Positions 56,428 through 64,000 of a stretch of 64,000 bases of DNA are shown piece by piece; positions within the stretch are counted from its first letter, which is position 1; the number at the start of each line of letters is the position of its first letter. The DNA is taken from contig NZ_CP109055.1 of the NCBI RefSeq assembly GCF_035975855.1, positions 2,294,001 to 2,358,000 on the forward strand. The letters run 5' to 3'. Source of the DNA: Streptomyces sp. NBC_01304. GTDB lineage: Bacteria; Actinomycetota; Actinomycetes; Streptomycetales; Streptomycetaceae. The notes beneath the pieces are model-generated. The model ran no database searches. It saw nothing but the letters and a program-made list of their open reading frames with translations, and was not told where the DNA came from. Both the position numbers and the translations under genes were made by a program.

Positions 56428-57584
56428 GGCAGCTCCACATCGATCACGGTCGGCCCCCCGACGGGGCTGGTCAGCGCCACTGTGCCATCAAGGGCGGCAA
56501 CCCTGCGCCGGATGCCCAGGAGCCCCGACCCGGCCGACTCGTCCGCGCCGCCCCGCCCTTCGTCGCGTACGGAAAGGGACAGGCCCTTCGGGGCCTGGGT
56601 CAGTGCGATCGAGACCCGCTCGCTCCCGCTGTGCTTGGCCGCGTTGGTGAGCGCTTCCGCCACGACGAAGTACGCGGCGGCCTCCACGGCGGCCGGCGCC
56701 CGTGCCCCGCCGTTGTCCTCCACTGCCAGCCCTTCGGACGAGAGCACGTTCACGTCGAGACCGCTGCTCGCCGCGAGCGCCCGCACCGCGCCGGCCAGGC
56801 CCCGGTCGGTGAGGACGGGCGGATGGATGCCGCGTACGACGTGCCGCAGCTCGGCGAGGGCCTCCTCCGCCTGGTCCTGCGCCTCGTCGAGGAGGCGGCG
56901 TGCGGCGCTCGGGTCGCGGTCGTAGGCGCGGCGGGCGAGCCCGATCCGCATGGAGAGCGCGACCAGATGGGCCTGGGCCCCGTCGTGCAGATCGCGCTCG
57001 ATGCGCCGCAGCTCGGCCCCGTGCGCGGCGATCGCCCCGGCCCGGGTCGCGGTGAGCTGCTCGACGCGGGTGGCGAGGGTCATGCCGGGCGAGGGCAGCA
57101 GCAGGGCCCTCGACCAGGTGGCCTCCAGGTCGACGAGCCGGGTGAACAGGGGCAGCGCGACCGGTTCCCGGCGCAGCAGCCCTGACCAGATCCCGTCGAC
57201 GAGCAGGGCGGGGACCCAGCCCACGAGGGCGACGTAGAAGAGAACGAGTCCGTAGACGAGCTGGGCGGCGACCCAGCGCAGGTCGCGATAGGTACCCGGG
57301 TCGGTCGTGGCGTGCCGGATCCGCTCGGCCAGCGGCCCGGTCAGCGGCAGATACGCCTCGGGCACGGGTGCCCCGGACCAGGCGGCGGTCCGGCGCCGCT
57401 CGAAGCCGGCGAAGCGGCGAACGGTCTGCACTGTCTCGGGGAGCATGCCCGCACCGACGACGAGCATGGTCGCCGCGAGGCCCACCAGGATCAGCCCGAA
57501 GAGGATGTAGCAGGCGAAGCTCAGCCCGGCACCCACGGTCAGGTGCAGTGTGGCCCGGCCTGCCCTGCGTATTGCCTCTTTCAT
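56415..57584 (-). CDS. Sensor histidine kinase (HisKA_3 type)
   Basis: Membrane kinase of 389 residues. Two hydrophobic pairs in the N-terminal 160 residues (LHLTVGAGLSFACYILFGLI, AQLVYGLVLFYVALVGWVPA) form a sensor domain with little extracellular loop. The phosphoacceptor His is in RRIERDLHDGAQAHLVALSM, and the ATPase domain has EALTNAAKHSGSERV and GSGLLGIRRRV. No good ribosome site precedes the ATG at 57584. The 18-bp palindrome lies 35-52 nt upstream. It pairs with 55780-56427. Confidence 0.94.
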   Translation of the reverse strand: MKEAIRRAGRATLHLTVGAGLSFACYILFGLILVGLAATMLVVGAGMLPETVQTVRRFAGFERRRTAAWSGAPVPEAYLPLTGPLAERIRHATTDPGTYRDLRWVAAQLVYGLVLFYVALVGWVPALLVDGIWSGLLRREPVALPLFTRLVDLEATWSRALLLPSPGMTLATRVEQLTATRAGAIAAHGAELRRIERDLHDGAQAHLVALSMRIGLARRAYDRDPSAARRLLDEAQDQAEEALAELRHVVRGIHPPVLTDRGLAGAVRALAASSGLDVNVLSSEGLAVEDNGGARAPAAVEAAAYFVVAEALTNAAKHSGSERVSIALTQAPKGLSLSVRDEGRGGADESAGSGLLGIRRRVAALDGTVALTSPVGGPTVIDVELPCVW

Positions 57585-57618
57585 GGTGGTCAGGCTAGGC
57601 GACCTGCGCATTCGGCGA

Positions 57619-57636
57619 GGTGTAGCGGGCTACACC
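57619..57636. promoter_or_regulatory. 18-bp palindrome upstream of the kinase gene
   Basis: GGTGTAGCGGGCTACACC: perfect 8-bp arms around GG. It is shared (17 of 18) with 52038-52055. It lies in the divergent gap between the kinase and the small membrane protein at 57753 and could control both. Confidence 0.65.
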
Positions 57637-57752
57637 ATTCATTGGGCAGCCCGCAGGGTCGGAACGGTGATCGCGCTACGGCAGAGTTGATCACGTCAAG
57701 CGAACACGGCTTGGCCTCGAACGCCACCCACGACCGCTACGGAGTCACCACC

Positions 57753-57920
57753 ATGAAGGCCCTGCTCTGGGTTCTGCTCACCGCGTCCGTGCTCTTCAAC
57801 GTCAGCACCAGCTTCATCTCGTCGGGCGTGACCCAGGTCCTGCTCAGCATCCCGTCCGGTCTGGTCGTCATAGGCTCCGCCGTCGGCCTCTGGCTGCTGC
57901 GCGACCGCAAGCCCGCGTAG
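57753..57920 (+). CDS. Small membrane protein
   Basis: Protein of 55 residues with two hydrophobic segments (LLWVLLTASVLFNVSTSFI and IPSGLVVIGSAVGLWLL). GGAG lies 8 nt before the ATG at 57753. It is divergent from the sensor kinase, and the 18-bp palindrome lies between them. It may be a target or accessory of the two-component system. No known family. Confidence 0.75.
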   Translation: MKALLWVLLTASVLFNVSTSFISSGVTQVLLSIPSGLVVIGSAVGLWLLRDRKPA

Positions 57921-58060
57921 CCCGGACGGCCCGCACGGCTCGCGCCCGGCCCTCGGCCGGAGCCCGCAACCCGTCCGGCCCCCGCCCGGATGTGCCCCAT
58001 CAGCGCCACACCTAGGTTCGCCTCAAGGTGTACGCGCGCAGACCTGAGGGAGCTCGAACG

Positions 58061-61000
58061 GTGGCCGACAAAGTGACGGAGCCGGGCGCCGCGCTGCTGC
58101 GCGCCGGCAAGTTCTTCACCCGCGGCACCGCCGCCCCCGACCTGCACAGCGTGTCGATCAAGGGCGGCCGGGACTCGGACAGCTTCTACCGGGACCGCTG
58201 GAGCCACGACAAGGTCGTGAACTCCACGCACGGCGTGAACTGCACCGGTTCGTGCCGGTGGAAGGTGTACGTCAAGGACGGCATCATCACCTGGGAGACC
58301 CAGCAGACGGACTACCCGAGCGTCGGCCCCGACCGCCCCGAGTACGAGCCGCGCGGCTGCCCCCGTGGAGCCGCGTTCTCCTGGTACACGTACTCGCCGA
58401 CCCGGGTCCGCTACCCGTACATCCGTGGCGTCCTCGTCGAGATGTATCGCGAGGCCAAACAGCGCCTCGGCGACCCGGTGCTCGCGTGGGCCGACATCCA
58501 GGGCGACCCGGAGCGGCGCCGCAGGTACCAACAGGCCCGCGGCAAGGGCGGGTTGGTGCGGGCCACCTGGGACGAGGCCCTGGAGATCGTCGCGGCCGCG
58601 CATGTCCACACCATCAAGGAGTACGGCCCCGACCGGGTCGCCGGCTTCTCGCCGATCCCCGCGATGTCGATGGTGTCGCACGCGGCGGGCGCCCGGTTCA
58701 TGAGCCTCATCGGCGCCCCGATGCTCAGCTTCTACGACTGGTACGCGGACCTCCCGGTCGCCTCCCCGCAGGTGTTCGGCGACCAGACCGACGTCCCCGA
58801 GTCGGGCGACTGGTGGGACGCCGCGTACCTGATGATGTGGGGCTCCAACGTCCCCGTCACCCGCACCCCGGACGCGCACTGGATGGCCGAGGCCCGCTAT
58901 CGCGGCCAGAAGGTCGTCGTGGTCGCACCGGACTACGCGGACAACGCGAAGTTCGCCGACGAGTGGCTGCACCCCCACCCCGGCACCGACGGGGCGCTCG
59001 CGATCTCCATGGGTCATGTGATCCTCAAGGAGTACTTCGTCGAGAAGAAGACGGAGTTCTTCGACGACTACGTGCGCAAGTTCACCGACCTGCCGTTCCT
59101 CGTGACGCTGACCGAGAAGGACGGCGCGTACGTCCCGGCCAAGTTCCTGCGCGCCACCGACCTCGGGCAGGGCGGTGAGGCCGGCGAGTGGAAGACCGTC
59201 GTCCTCGACGAGACCACCGGTCAACCGGCCGTCCCCAATGGCTCGTTGGGCTTCCGCTGGACCGACTCCGGCAAGGGCAAGTGGAATCTGCAGCTCGGCT
59301 CGATCAGCCCGCAGCTCTCGCTGCACGGCTCCGAGGTCGCGGCGGGCGTCGAGGTGCTGCTCCCCCGCTTCGACACCGAGGGCGGCGAGCACGGTCAGGG
59401 GCGCGGCGAGATCCTCAGGCGCGGAGTGCCCGCGACACGGCTCGGCGGGCAGGACGGGCCCCTGGTCACCACCGTCTTCGACCTGCTGCTCGCGCAGTAC
59501 GGCGTCGGGCGCGAGGGGCTGCCGGGTGACTGGCCGTCGTCGTACGAGGACACGGACGCGCCAGGCACTCCCGGCTGGCAGGAGGCGCTGACGTCGGTGC
59601 CGGCCGCGAAGGCCGTGAAGATCGCCCGGGAGTTCGCCGACACCGCCGAGAAGTCGCGCGGGCGCTGCATGATCCTGATGGGCGCGGGGACCAACCACTG
59701 GTTCCACTCCGAGACCATCTACCGGGGCTTCCTGGCCCTGCTCCAGCTCACCGGCTGCCAGGGGCGCAACGGCGGCGGCTGGGCGCACTACGTCGGCCAG
59801 GAGAAGTGCCGGCCGGCGACCGGCTGGGCATCCCTGGCCAGCGCCAACGACTGGAGCCGGCCGCCGCGCCAGATGATCGGCGCGGCCTACTGGTTCCTCA
59901 ACACCGACCAGTGGCGCTACGACAAGTTCCAGGCCGACGTCCTGTCCTCCCCGCTCGGCGAGGGCCGCTTCGACGGCATGACGGGCGCGGACTGCCTTGC
60001 CCTGTCGGCCCGTACGGGCTGGATGCCGTCGTACCCGACCTTCGACCGCAACCCCCTCGACCTCGCCGAGGCCGCCGAGGACCCGGTGGCCAACGTCGTC
60101 AGTGAACTCAAGGCGGGCACCTTGAAGTTCGCCGTCGAGGACCCGGACGCGCCGGAGAACTGGCCGCGCGTCCTGACCCTGTGGCGGGCGAACCTGCTGG
60201 GTTCCTCCGCGAAGGGCGCCGAGTACTTCACCAAGCACCTCCTCGGCACCCACTCCTCCCTGCGGGCCGAGGAAGCCTCCGAGGACGTACGGCCGCGTGA
60301 TGTGAAGTGGCACGAGGACGCCCCCGAGGGCAAGTTGGACCTGCTGCTCTCCCTGGACTTCCGGCAGACGTCCTCCACGCTGCTCTCGGACGTCGTCCTT
60401 CCTGCCGCCACCTGGTACGAGAAGCACGACATCGCCACCACGGACATGCACCCCTACGTCCATTCGTTCACGCCCGCCGTGGACCCGCCCTGGCAGGCCC
60501 GCAGCGACTTCGACACCTTCCTCGACCTGGCCCGCAAGTTCAGCGAGCAGGCCCGCGCGCACCTCGGCGTCCGCAAGGACATCGTGGCCACCGCCCTGCA
60601 GCACGACACCCCGGGCGAGACGGCGCAGCCCGGCGGGGTGGTCCTGGACTGGAAGAACGGCGACTGCGAACCGGTGCCGGGCAGGACCATGCCGGGCCTC
60701 GCCGTCGTGGAACGCGACTACACGGCGATCGGCGAGAAGTTCGCCTCGCTCGGCCCGCTCGTGGAGAAGCTGGGCCTGCCCGTGAAGGGCATCGCGTTCA
60801 GGCCCGACCAGGAGGTCGAGAGCCTCAAGGAGCGCAACGGCACGGTCCGCGGCGGCCCCGCCGACGGCCGCCCCCTCCTGGACACGGCGGTCAAGGCGGC
60901 GAACACCATCCTCGCCCTGTCCGGCACGACCAACGGCCGCCTCGCCACCCAGGGCTTCCACACCCTGGAGGAACGCACCGGCCAGGAGATGGCGCATCTC

Positions 61001-61747
61001 GCCGCCGAGCACGAGGGCAAGCTGATCACGTACGCGGACACTCAAGCCGCGCCCGTCCCCGTGATCACCTCCCCGGAGTGGAGCGGCAGCGAGGCGGGCG
61101 GGCGGCGCTACACAGCCTTCACCCTCAACACCGAGCACCTGAAGCCCTGGCACACCCTCACCGGCCGCCAGCACTTCTTCCTCGACCACGACTGGATCCA
61201 TGAACTGGGCGAGGCGCTGCCGGTGTACCGGCCGCCGCTGGACATGAACAAGCTCTTCGGCGAACCGGTGCTCGGCCCGGACGGCGAGAAGCAGGTCACG
61301 GTCCGCTATCTGACCCCGCACAACAAGTGGTCCATCCACTCCGAGTACCAGGACAACCTGTTCATGCTGTCGCTGTCCCGCGGCGGTCAGTGCATCTGGA
61401 TGGCCCCGCAGGACGCGGAGTCGATCGGCGTGAAGGACAACGACTGGATCGAGGCGGTCAACCGCAACGGCGTGGTCGTGGCCCGCGCGATCGTCTCCCA
61501 CCGCATGCCGGCCGGCACGGTCTACATGCACCACGCGCAGGAACGCACGGTCAACGTCCCCAAGGCGGAGGCCAGCGGAAAGCGCGGCGGCATCCACAAC
61601 TCGCTGACCCGGGTCCTGATGAAGCCGAGCCATCTCATCGGCGGCTACGCGCAGCTGTCCTGGGCGTTCAACTACCTCGGCCCGACGGGCAACCAGCGCG
61701 ACGAAGTGACCGTCATCCGCCGCCGCTCGCAGACTGTGACCTATTAG
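58061..61747 (+). CDS. narG: Respiratory nitrate reductase alpha subunit NarG
   Basis: Molybdenum catalytic subunit of 1,228 residues that reduces nitrate to nitrite at the membrane. The N-terminal [4Fe-4S] ligands follow the Nar pattern H-x3-C-x3-C (THGVNCTGSCRW) and a later Cys in PRGCPRGAAF. The active-site Asp region reads FYDWYADLPVASPQ. The length and the C-terminal cofactor domain (ESIGVKDNDWIEAVNRNGVV) are normal. I start at the GTG at 58061 (GGAG about 10 nt upstream); a GTG at 58028 is open. First gene of the nar operon, 21 nt before narH. Confidence 0.96.
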   Translation: MADKVTEPGAALLRAGKFFTRGTAAPDLHSVSIKGGRDSDSFYRDRWSHDKVVNSTHGVNCTGSCRWKVYVKDGIITWETQQTDYPSVGPDRPEYEPRGCPRGAAFSWYTYSPTRVRYPYIRGVLVEMYREAKQRLGDPVLAWADIQGDPERRRRYQQARGKGGLVRATWDEALEIVAAAHVHTIKEYGPDRVAGFSPIPAMSMVSHAAGARFMSLIGAPMLSFYDWYADLPVASPQVFGDQTDVPESGDWWDAAYLMMWGSNVPVTRTPDAHWMAEARYRGQKVVVVAPDYADNAKFADEWLHPHPGTDGALAISMGHVILKEYFVEKKTEFFDDYVRKFTDLPFLVTLTEKDGAYVPAKFLRATDLGQGGEAGEWKTVVLDETTGQPAVPNGSLGFRWTDSGKGKWNLQLGSISPQLSLHGSEVAAGVEVLLPRFDTEGGEHGQGRGEILRRGVPATRLGGQDGPLVTTVFDLLLAQYGVGREGLPGDWPSSYEDTDAPGTPGWQEALTSVPAAKAVKIAREFADTAEKSRGRCMILMGAGTNHWFHSETIYRGFLALLQLTGCQGRNGGGWAHYVGQEKCRPATGWASLASANDWSRPPRQMIGAAYWFLNTDQWRYDKFQADVLSSPLGEGRFDGMTGADCLALSARTGWMPSYPTFDRNPLDLAEAAEDPVANVVSELKAGTLKFAVEDPDAPENWPRVLTLWRANLLGSSAKGAEYFTKHLLGTHSSLRAEEASEDVRPRDVKWHEDAPEGKLDLLLSLDFRQTSSTLLSDVVLPAATWYEKHDIATTDMHPYVHSFTPAVDPPWQARSDFDTFLDLARKFSEQARAHLGVRKDIVATALQHDTPGETAQPGGVVLDWKNGDCEPVPGRTMPGLAVVERDYTAIGEKFASLGPLVEKLGLPVKGIAFRPDQEVESLKERNGTVRGGPADGRPLLDTAVKAANTILALSGTTNGRLATQGFHTLEERTGQEMAHLAAEHEGKLITYADTQAAPVPVITSPEWSGSEAGGRRYTAFTLNTEHLKPWHTLTGRQHFFLDHDWIHELGEALPVYRPPLDMNKLFGEPVLGPDGEKQVTVRYLTPHNKWSIHSEYQDNLFMLSLSRGGQCIWMAPQDAESIGVKDNDWIEAVNRNGVVVARAIVSHRMPAGTVYMHHAQERTVNVPKAEASGKRGGIHNSLTRVLMKPSHLIGGYAQLSWAFNYLGPTGNQRDEVTVIRRRSQTVTY

Positions 61748-61768
61748 AAGCCTGGAGTACTGATTCCC

Positions 61769-63379
61769 ATGCGCATCAAGGCTCAAATCGCGATGGTGAT
61801 GAACCTCGACAAGTGCATCGGGTGCCACACCTGCTCGGTCACCTGCAAGCAGACGTGGACCAACCGGACGGGCATGGAGTACGTCTGGTTCAACAACGTC
61901 GAGACCCGCCCCGGCCAGGGCTATCCGCGCCGCTACGAGGACCAGGACCACTGGAAGGGCGGCTGGACCCTCAACAAGCGCGGCGGCCTGAAACTGAGGA
62001 ACGGCGGCCGCATCAAGTCCCTGCTCGGCATCTTCTCCAACCCGAAGCTGCCGGAGATCAAGGACTACTACGAGCCCTGGACGTACGACTACAAGAACCT
62101 CACGGACGCCCCGCTCGGCGACGACTACCCGGTGGCCGAGCCGCGCTCGCTGATCAGCGGCAAGCCGATGAAGGTCGAGTGGTCCTCCAACTGGGACGAC
62201 AACCTGGGCGGCGCCTACGAGCACGGCGACCTGGACCCGATGGTCGCCAAGACCCGCGAAAAGGCCGCGGAGAAGGTCAAGTTCCAGTTCGAGCAGACCT
62301 TCATGTTCTACCTGCCCCGGATCTGCGAGCACTGCCTCAACCCGTCCTGCGTGGCCTCCTGTCCGTCCGGCGCCATCTACAAGCGGGAAGAGGACGGCAT
62401 CGTCCTCGTCGACCAGGACGGCTGCCGCGGCTGGCGCAAGTGCGTCACCGGGTGCCCGTACAAGAAGATCTACTTCAACCACAGCACGGGCAAGGCCGAG
62501 AAGTGCACGATGTGCTACCCGCGCATCGAGGTGGGCCTGCCGACGGTCTGCTCCGAGACCTGCGTGGGCCGCCTGCGCTACCTCGGGGTGATCCTGTACG
62601 ACGCGGACAAGGTGACCGCGGCCGCCGAGACCGAGGACGACAAGGGGCTGTACGAGGCCCAGTTGGGCGTCTTCCTCGACCCGGAGGACCCCGAGGTGCG
62701 GCGCGAGGCGGAGAAGGCGGGCATCCAGTACGACTGGATCGAGGCGGCCCGCCGCTCCCCCGTGCACGCCCTGATCAGCAAGTACAAGGTGGCGCTCCCG
62801 CTGCACCCGGAGTACCGGACGATGCCGATGGTCTGGTACATCCCGCCGCTCTCCCCCGTCGTGGACGCCTTGACGGAGACCGGCTTCGACGGCGAGGACG
62901 CGGACAACCTCTTCGGCGCGATCGACACCCTGCGCATCCCCCTCGAATACCTCGCGGAGCTCTTCACCGCGGGCGACACCGGCCCGGTCCGGTCCTCCCT
63001 CAACAAGCTCGCCGCGATGCGTTCCCACATGCGGGCCATCAACCTCGGCGACCGCCCGGCGCACTCGATCGCCGACTCGGTGGGCATGAGCGGCCCCGAG
63101 ATCGAGGAGATGTACCGCCTACTCGCCATCGCCAAGTACGAGGACCGGTACGTCATCCCGACCGCCGCGATGGGCGACGCCAAGCGCCTGGAGGAGTCCG
63201 CGGTCCCCGACTCCTGCTCCCTGGACCACGCGGACGGGCCCGGCATGGGCGGCGACGGTCCGCTGGGCGGGGACTCGGGCCGCAAGAACCTGCCCCTGGT
63301 GACGATCGAGAACTTCCACGCGGCCCGCAAACGCCAGACGGCCGACGCCGAGCCCGACGACGTGAGGGAGCAGCAGTGA
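61769..63379 (+). CDS. narH: Respiratory nitrate reductase beta subunit NarH
   Basis: Iron-sulfur subunit of 536 residues that carries electrons from NarI to NarG. The four Cys groups are all present: NLDKCIGCHTCSVTCKQTW, ICEHCLNPSCVASCPSG, GCRGWRKCVTGCPYKK with Trp in place of one Cys (the [3Fe-4S] cluster), and KCTMCYPRIEVGLPTVCSET. The C-terminal region contacts the membrane subunit. It overlaps narJ by 4 nt (GTGA). Confidence 0.96.
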   Translation: MRIKAQIAMVMNLDKCIGCHTCSVTCKQTWTNRTGMEYVWFNNVETRPGQGYPRRYEDQDHWKGGWTLNKRGGLKLRNGGRIKSLLGIFSNPKLPEIKDYYEPWTYDYKNLTDAPLGDDYPVAEPRSLISGKPMKVEWSSNWDDNLGGAYEHGDLDPMVAKTREKAAEKVKFQFEQTFMFYLPRICEHCLNPSCVASCPSGAIYKREEDGIVLVDQDGCRGWRKCVTGCPYKKIYFNHSTGKAEKCTMCYPRIEVGLPTVCSETCVGRLRYLGVILYDADKVTAAAETEDDKGLYEAQLGVFLDPEDPEVRREAEKAGIQYDWIEAARRSPVHALISKYKVALPLHPEYRTMPMVWYIPPLSPVVDALTETGFDGEDADNLFGAIDTLRIPLEYLAELFTAGDTGPVRSSLNKLAAMRSHMRAINLGDRPAHSIADSVGMSGPEIEEMYRLLAIAKYEDRYVIPTAAMGDAKRLEESAVPDSCSLDHADGPGMGGDGPLGGDSGRKNLPLVTIENFHAARKRQTADAEPDDVREQQ

Positions 63380-64000
63380 AGACCTCGAAGATCTCCGGGA
63401 ACGCGGTTCTGTACCAGGCGGCGGCGCTCTGCCTGGCCTACCCCGACGACGAGTTCCGCTCGCGGCTCCCGCTCGTCCGGGAGGCCGTCCCGGAGCTGCG
63501 TACGTTCGTCTCGTACGCGGAATCCATCCCCCTGCCCGAGCTGGCGGCCGACTACGTCCGGGTCTTCGACTTCAAGAACCGGCACAGTCTGTACCTGAGT
63601 TGGTGGCGGGACGGCGACACCCGGCGGCGCGGGATGACGCTGGTCGGCTTCAAGCAGACCTACCGGGAGCACGGCCTGGAATTCACGGGCGAGGAACTGC
63701 CGGACTTCCTCCCGGCGGTGCTCGAATTCTCCGCCCAGGCCGGGACTTTGCTCCTGGAGGAGCACCGGGCCGGGCTCGAACTCCTCCGCCTCGCCCTGAC
63801 CGACCACGGCACGCCGTACGCCTCCGTCCTGCAAGCGGTCTGCGGCACGCTCCCGGGCCCCTCCCCGAAGGACAAGGCGGAGGCTCAGGCGCTGGCGCGC
63901 AGCGGGCCGCCGATGGAGGACGTCGGGCTCGAACCGTTCGGCTCGCCGCGACTGCTGCCGCTCATCGACGCGGAGCCCGCACTCACCGGAGAACCTTCAT
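63376..64000 (+). CDS. narJ: Nitrate reductase molybdenum cofactor assembly chaperone NarJ (3' end beyond window)
   Basis: Partial; 208 residues visible. It has the TorD/NarJ-like pattern YQAAALCLAYPDDEF, then LPELAADYVRVFDFKNRHSL and LYLSWWRDGDTRRRGMTLVG. NarJ binds apo-NarG and guides cofactor insertion. It starts at the GTG at 63376, overlapping narH. The narI gene is expected just beyond the right edge. Confidence 0.93.
   Translation, partial: MKTSKISGNAVLYQAAALCLAYPDDEFRSRLPLVREAVPELRTFVSYAESIPLPELAADYVRVFDFKNRHSLYLSWWRDGDTRRRGMTLVGFKQTYREHGLEFTGEELPDFLPAVLEFSAQAGTLLLEEHRAGLELLRLALTDHGTPYASVLQAVCGTLPGPSPKDKAEAQALARSGPPMEDVGLEPFGSPRLLPLIDAEPALTGEPS

Noticed and set aside
57737..63064. 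A 1,775-codon open frame on the minus strand opposite narG and narH
   Set aside because: It is antisense to two clear nitrate reductase genes. Long antisense frames are expected at this GC content, and the translation has no recognisable domain.
1..64000. tRNA or rRNA genes
   Set aside because: I looked for cloverleaf-type arms with the conserved GGTTCGAATCC-like loop and for rRNA motifs and saw none, but without a covariance search a tRNA could be missed.

Overview
The window reads as chromosomal DNA of a Streptomyces or close relative. GC is very high with strong third-position GC bias, GTG and TTG starts are common, and families typical of the genus are dense: ROK, FCD-type GntR, WYL and XRE/MmyB regulators, Tat lipoproteins and the OFA transporter with its mini-protein. 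About 57 protein genes are supported. I saw no rRNA, tRNA, CRISPR array or intact insertion sequence.

Layout. 1-5.9 kb (minus): a Gfo/Idh/MocA oxidoreductase cut by the window edge, a complete ribose-type sugar ABC importer and its ROK regulator. 6-20.5 kb: an NmrA-like protein, then a formate-linked block. The block has a GntR regulator, a KAS III enzyme, an oxalate/formate-type MFS carrier with a 43-residue partner, a secreted Trp-rich protein, a ketopantoate-reductase-like enzyme, an HPP membrane protein, an NAD-linked formate dehydrogenase whose alpha subunit is split in two, and fdhD. A MarR/quinone-oxidoreductase pair follows. Four near-identical 13-bp boxes suggest that the GntR protein controls the block. 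20.6-30 kb: a collagen-like membrane protein, a secreted sialidase, a beta-propeller-like protein, a bile-acid:sodium-type symporter with LysR, a lipoprotein, and a WYL regulator divergent from two small genes.

29.9-37.7 kb (minus): an uncharacterised co-directional cluster. It holds a transglutaminase-like protein with a Tyr/Pro/Gly-rich tail, three beta-rich proteins, a Gly/Tyr-rich Cys-knuckle protein, a large orphan, a methyltransferase, a stand-alone receiver-like protein and two LuxR regulators with degenerate receivers. It resembles no system I can name and is the best candidate here for something undescribed.

38-45 kb: a long-chain acyl-CoA ligase and a branched-chain-type ABC importer in which both permeases and one ATPase are fused in a single 922-residue ORF. 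45-51.9 kb: assorted enzymes (heparin-lyase-like protein, aldo/keto reductase, SRPBCC protein, two methyltransferases, pterin dehydratase) and an XRE regulator, with a MITE-like element. 52-58 kb: an FtsX-type ABC exporter whose permease carries an in-frame amber codon, and a two-component system; an almost identical 18-bp palindrome precedes the exporter and the kinase. 58-64 kb: narG, narH and the start of narJ, a membrane nitrate reductase that runs off the right edge.

A dispersed palindromic repeat occurs five times. Three copies sit between convergent genes, where they look like terminators. The other two are read through in frame and form the linkers of the NuoE-NuoF fusion and the permease-ATPase fusion, which suggests that this repeat can weld neighbouring genes together.
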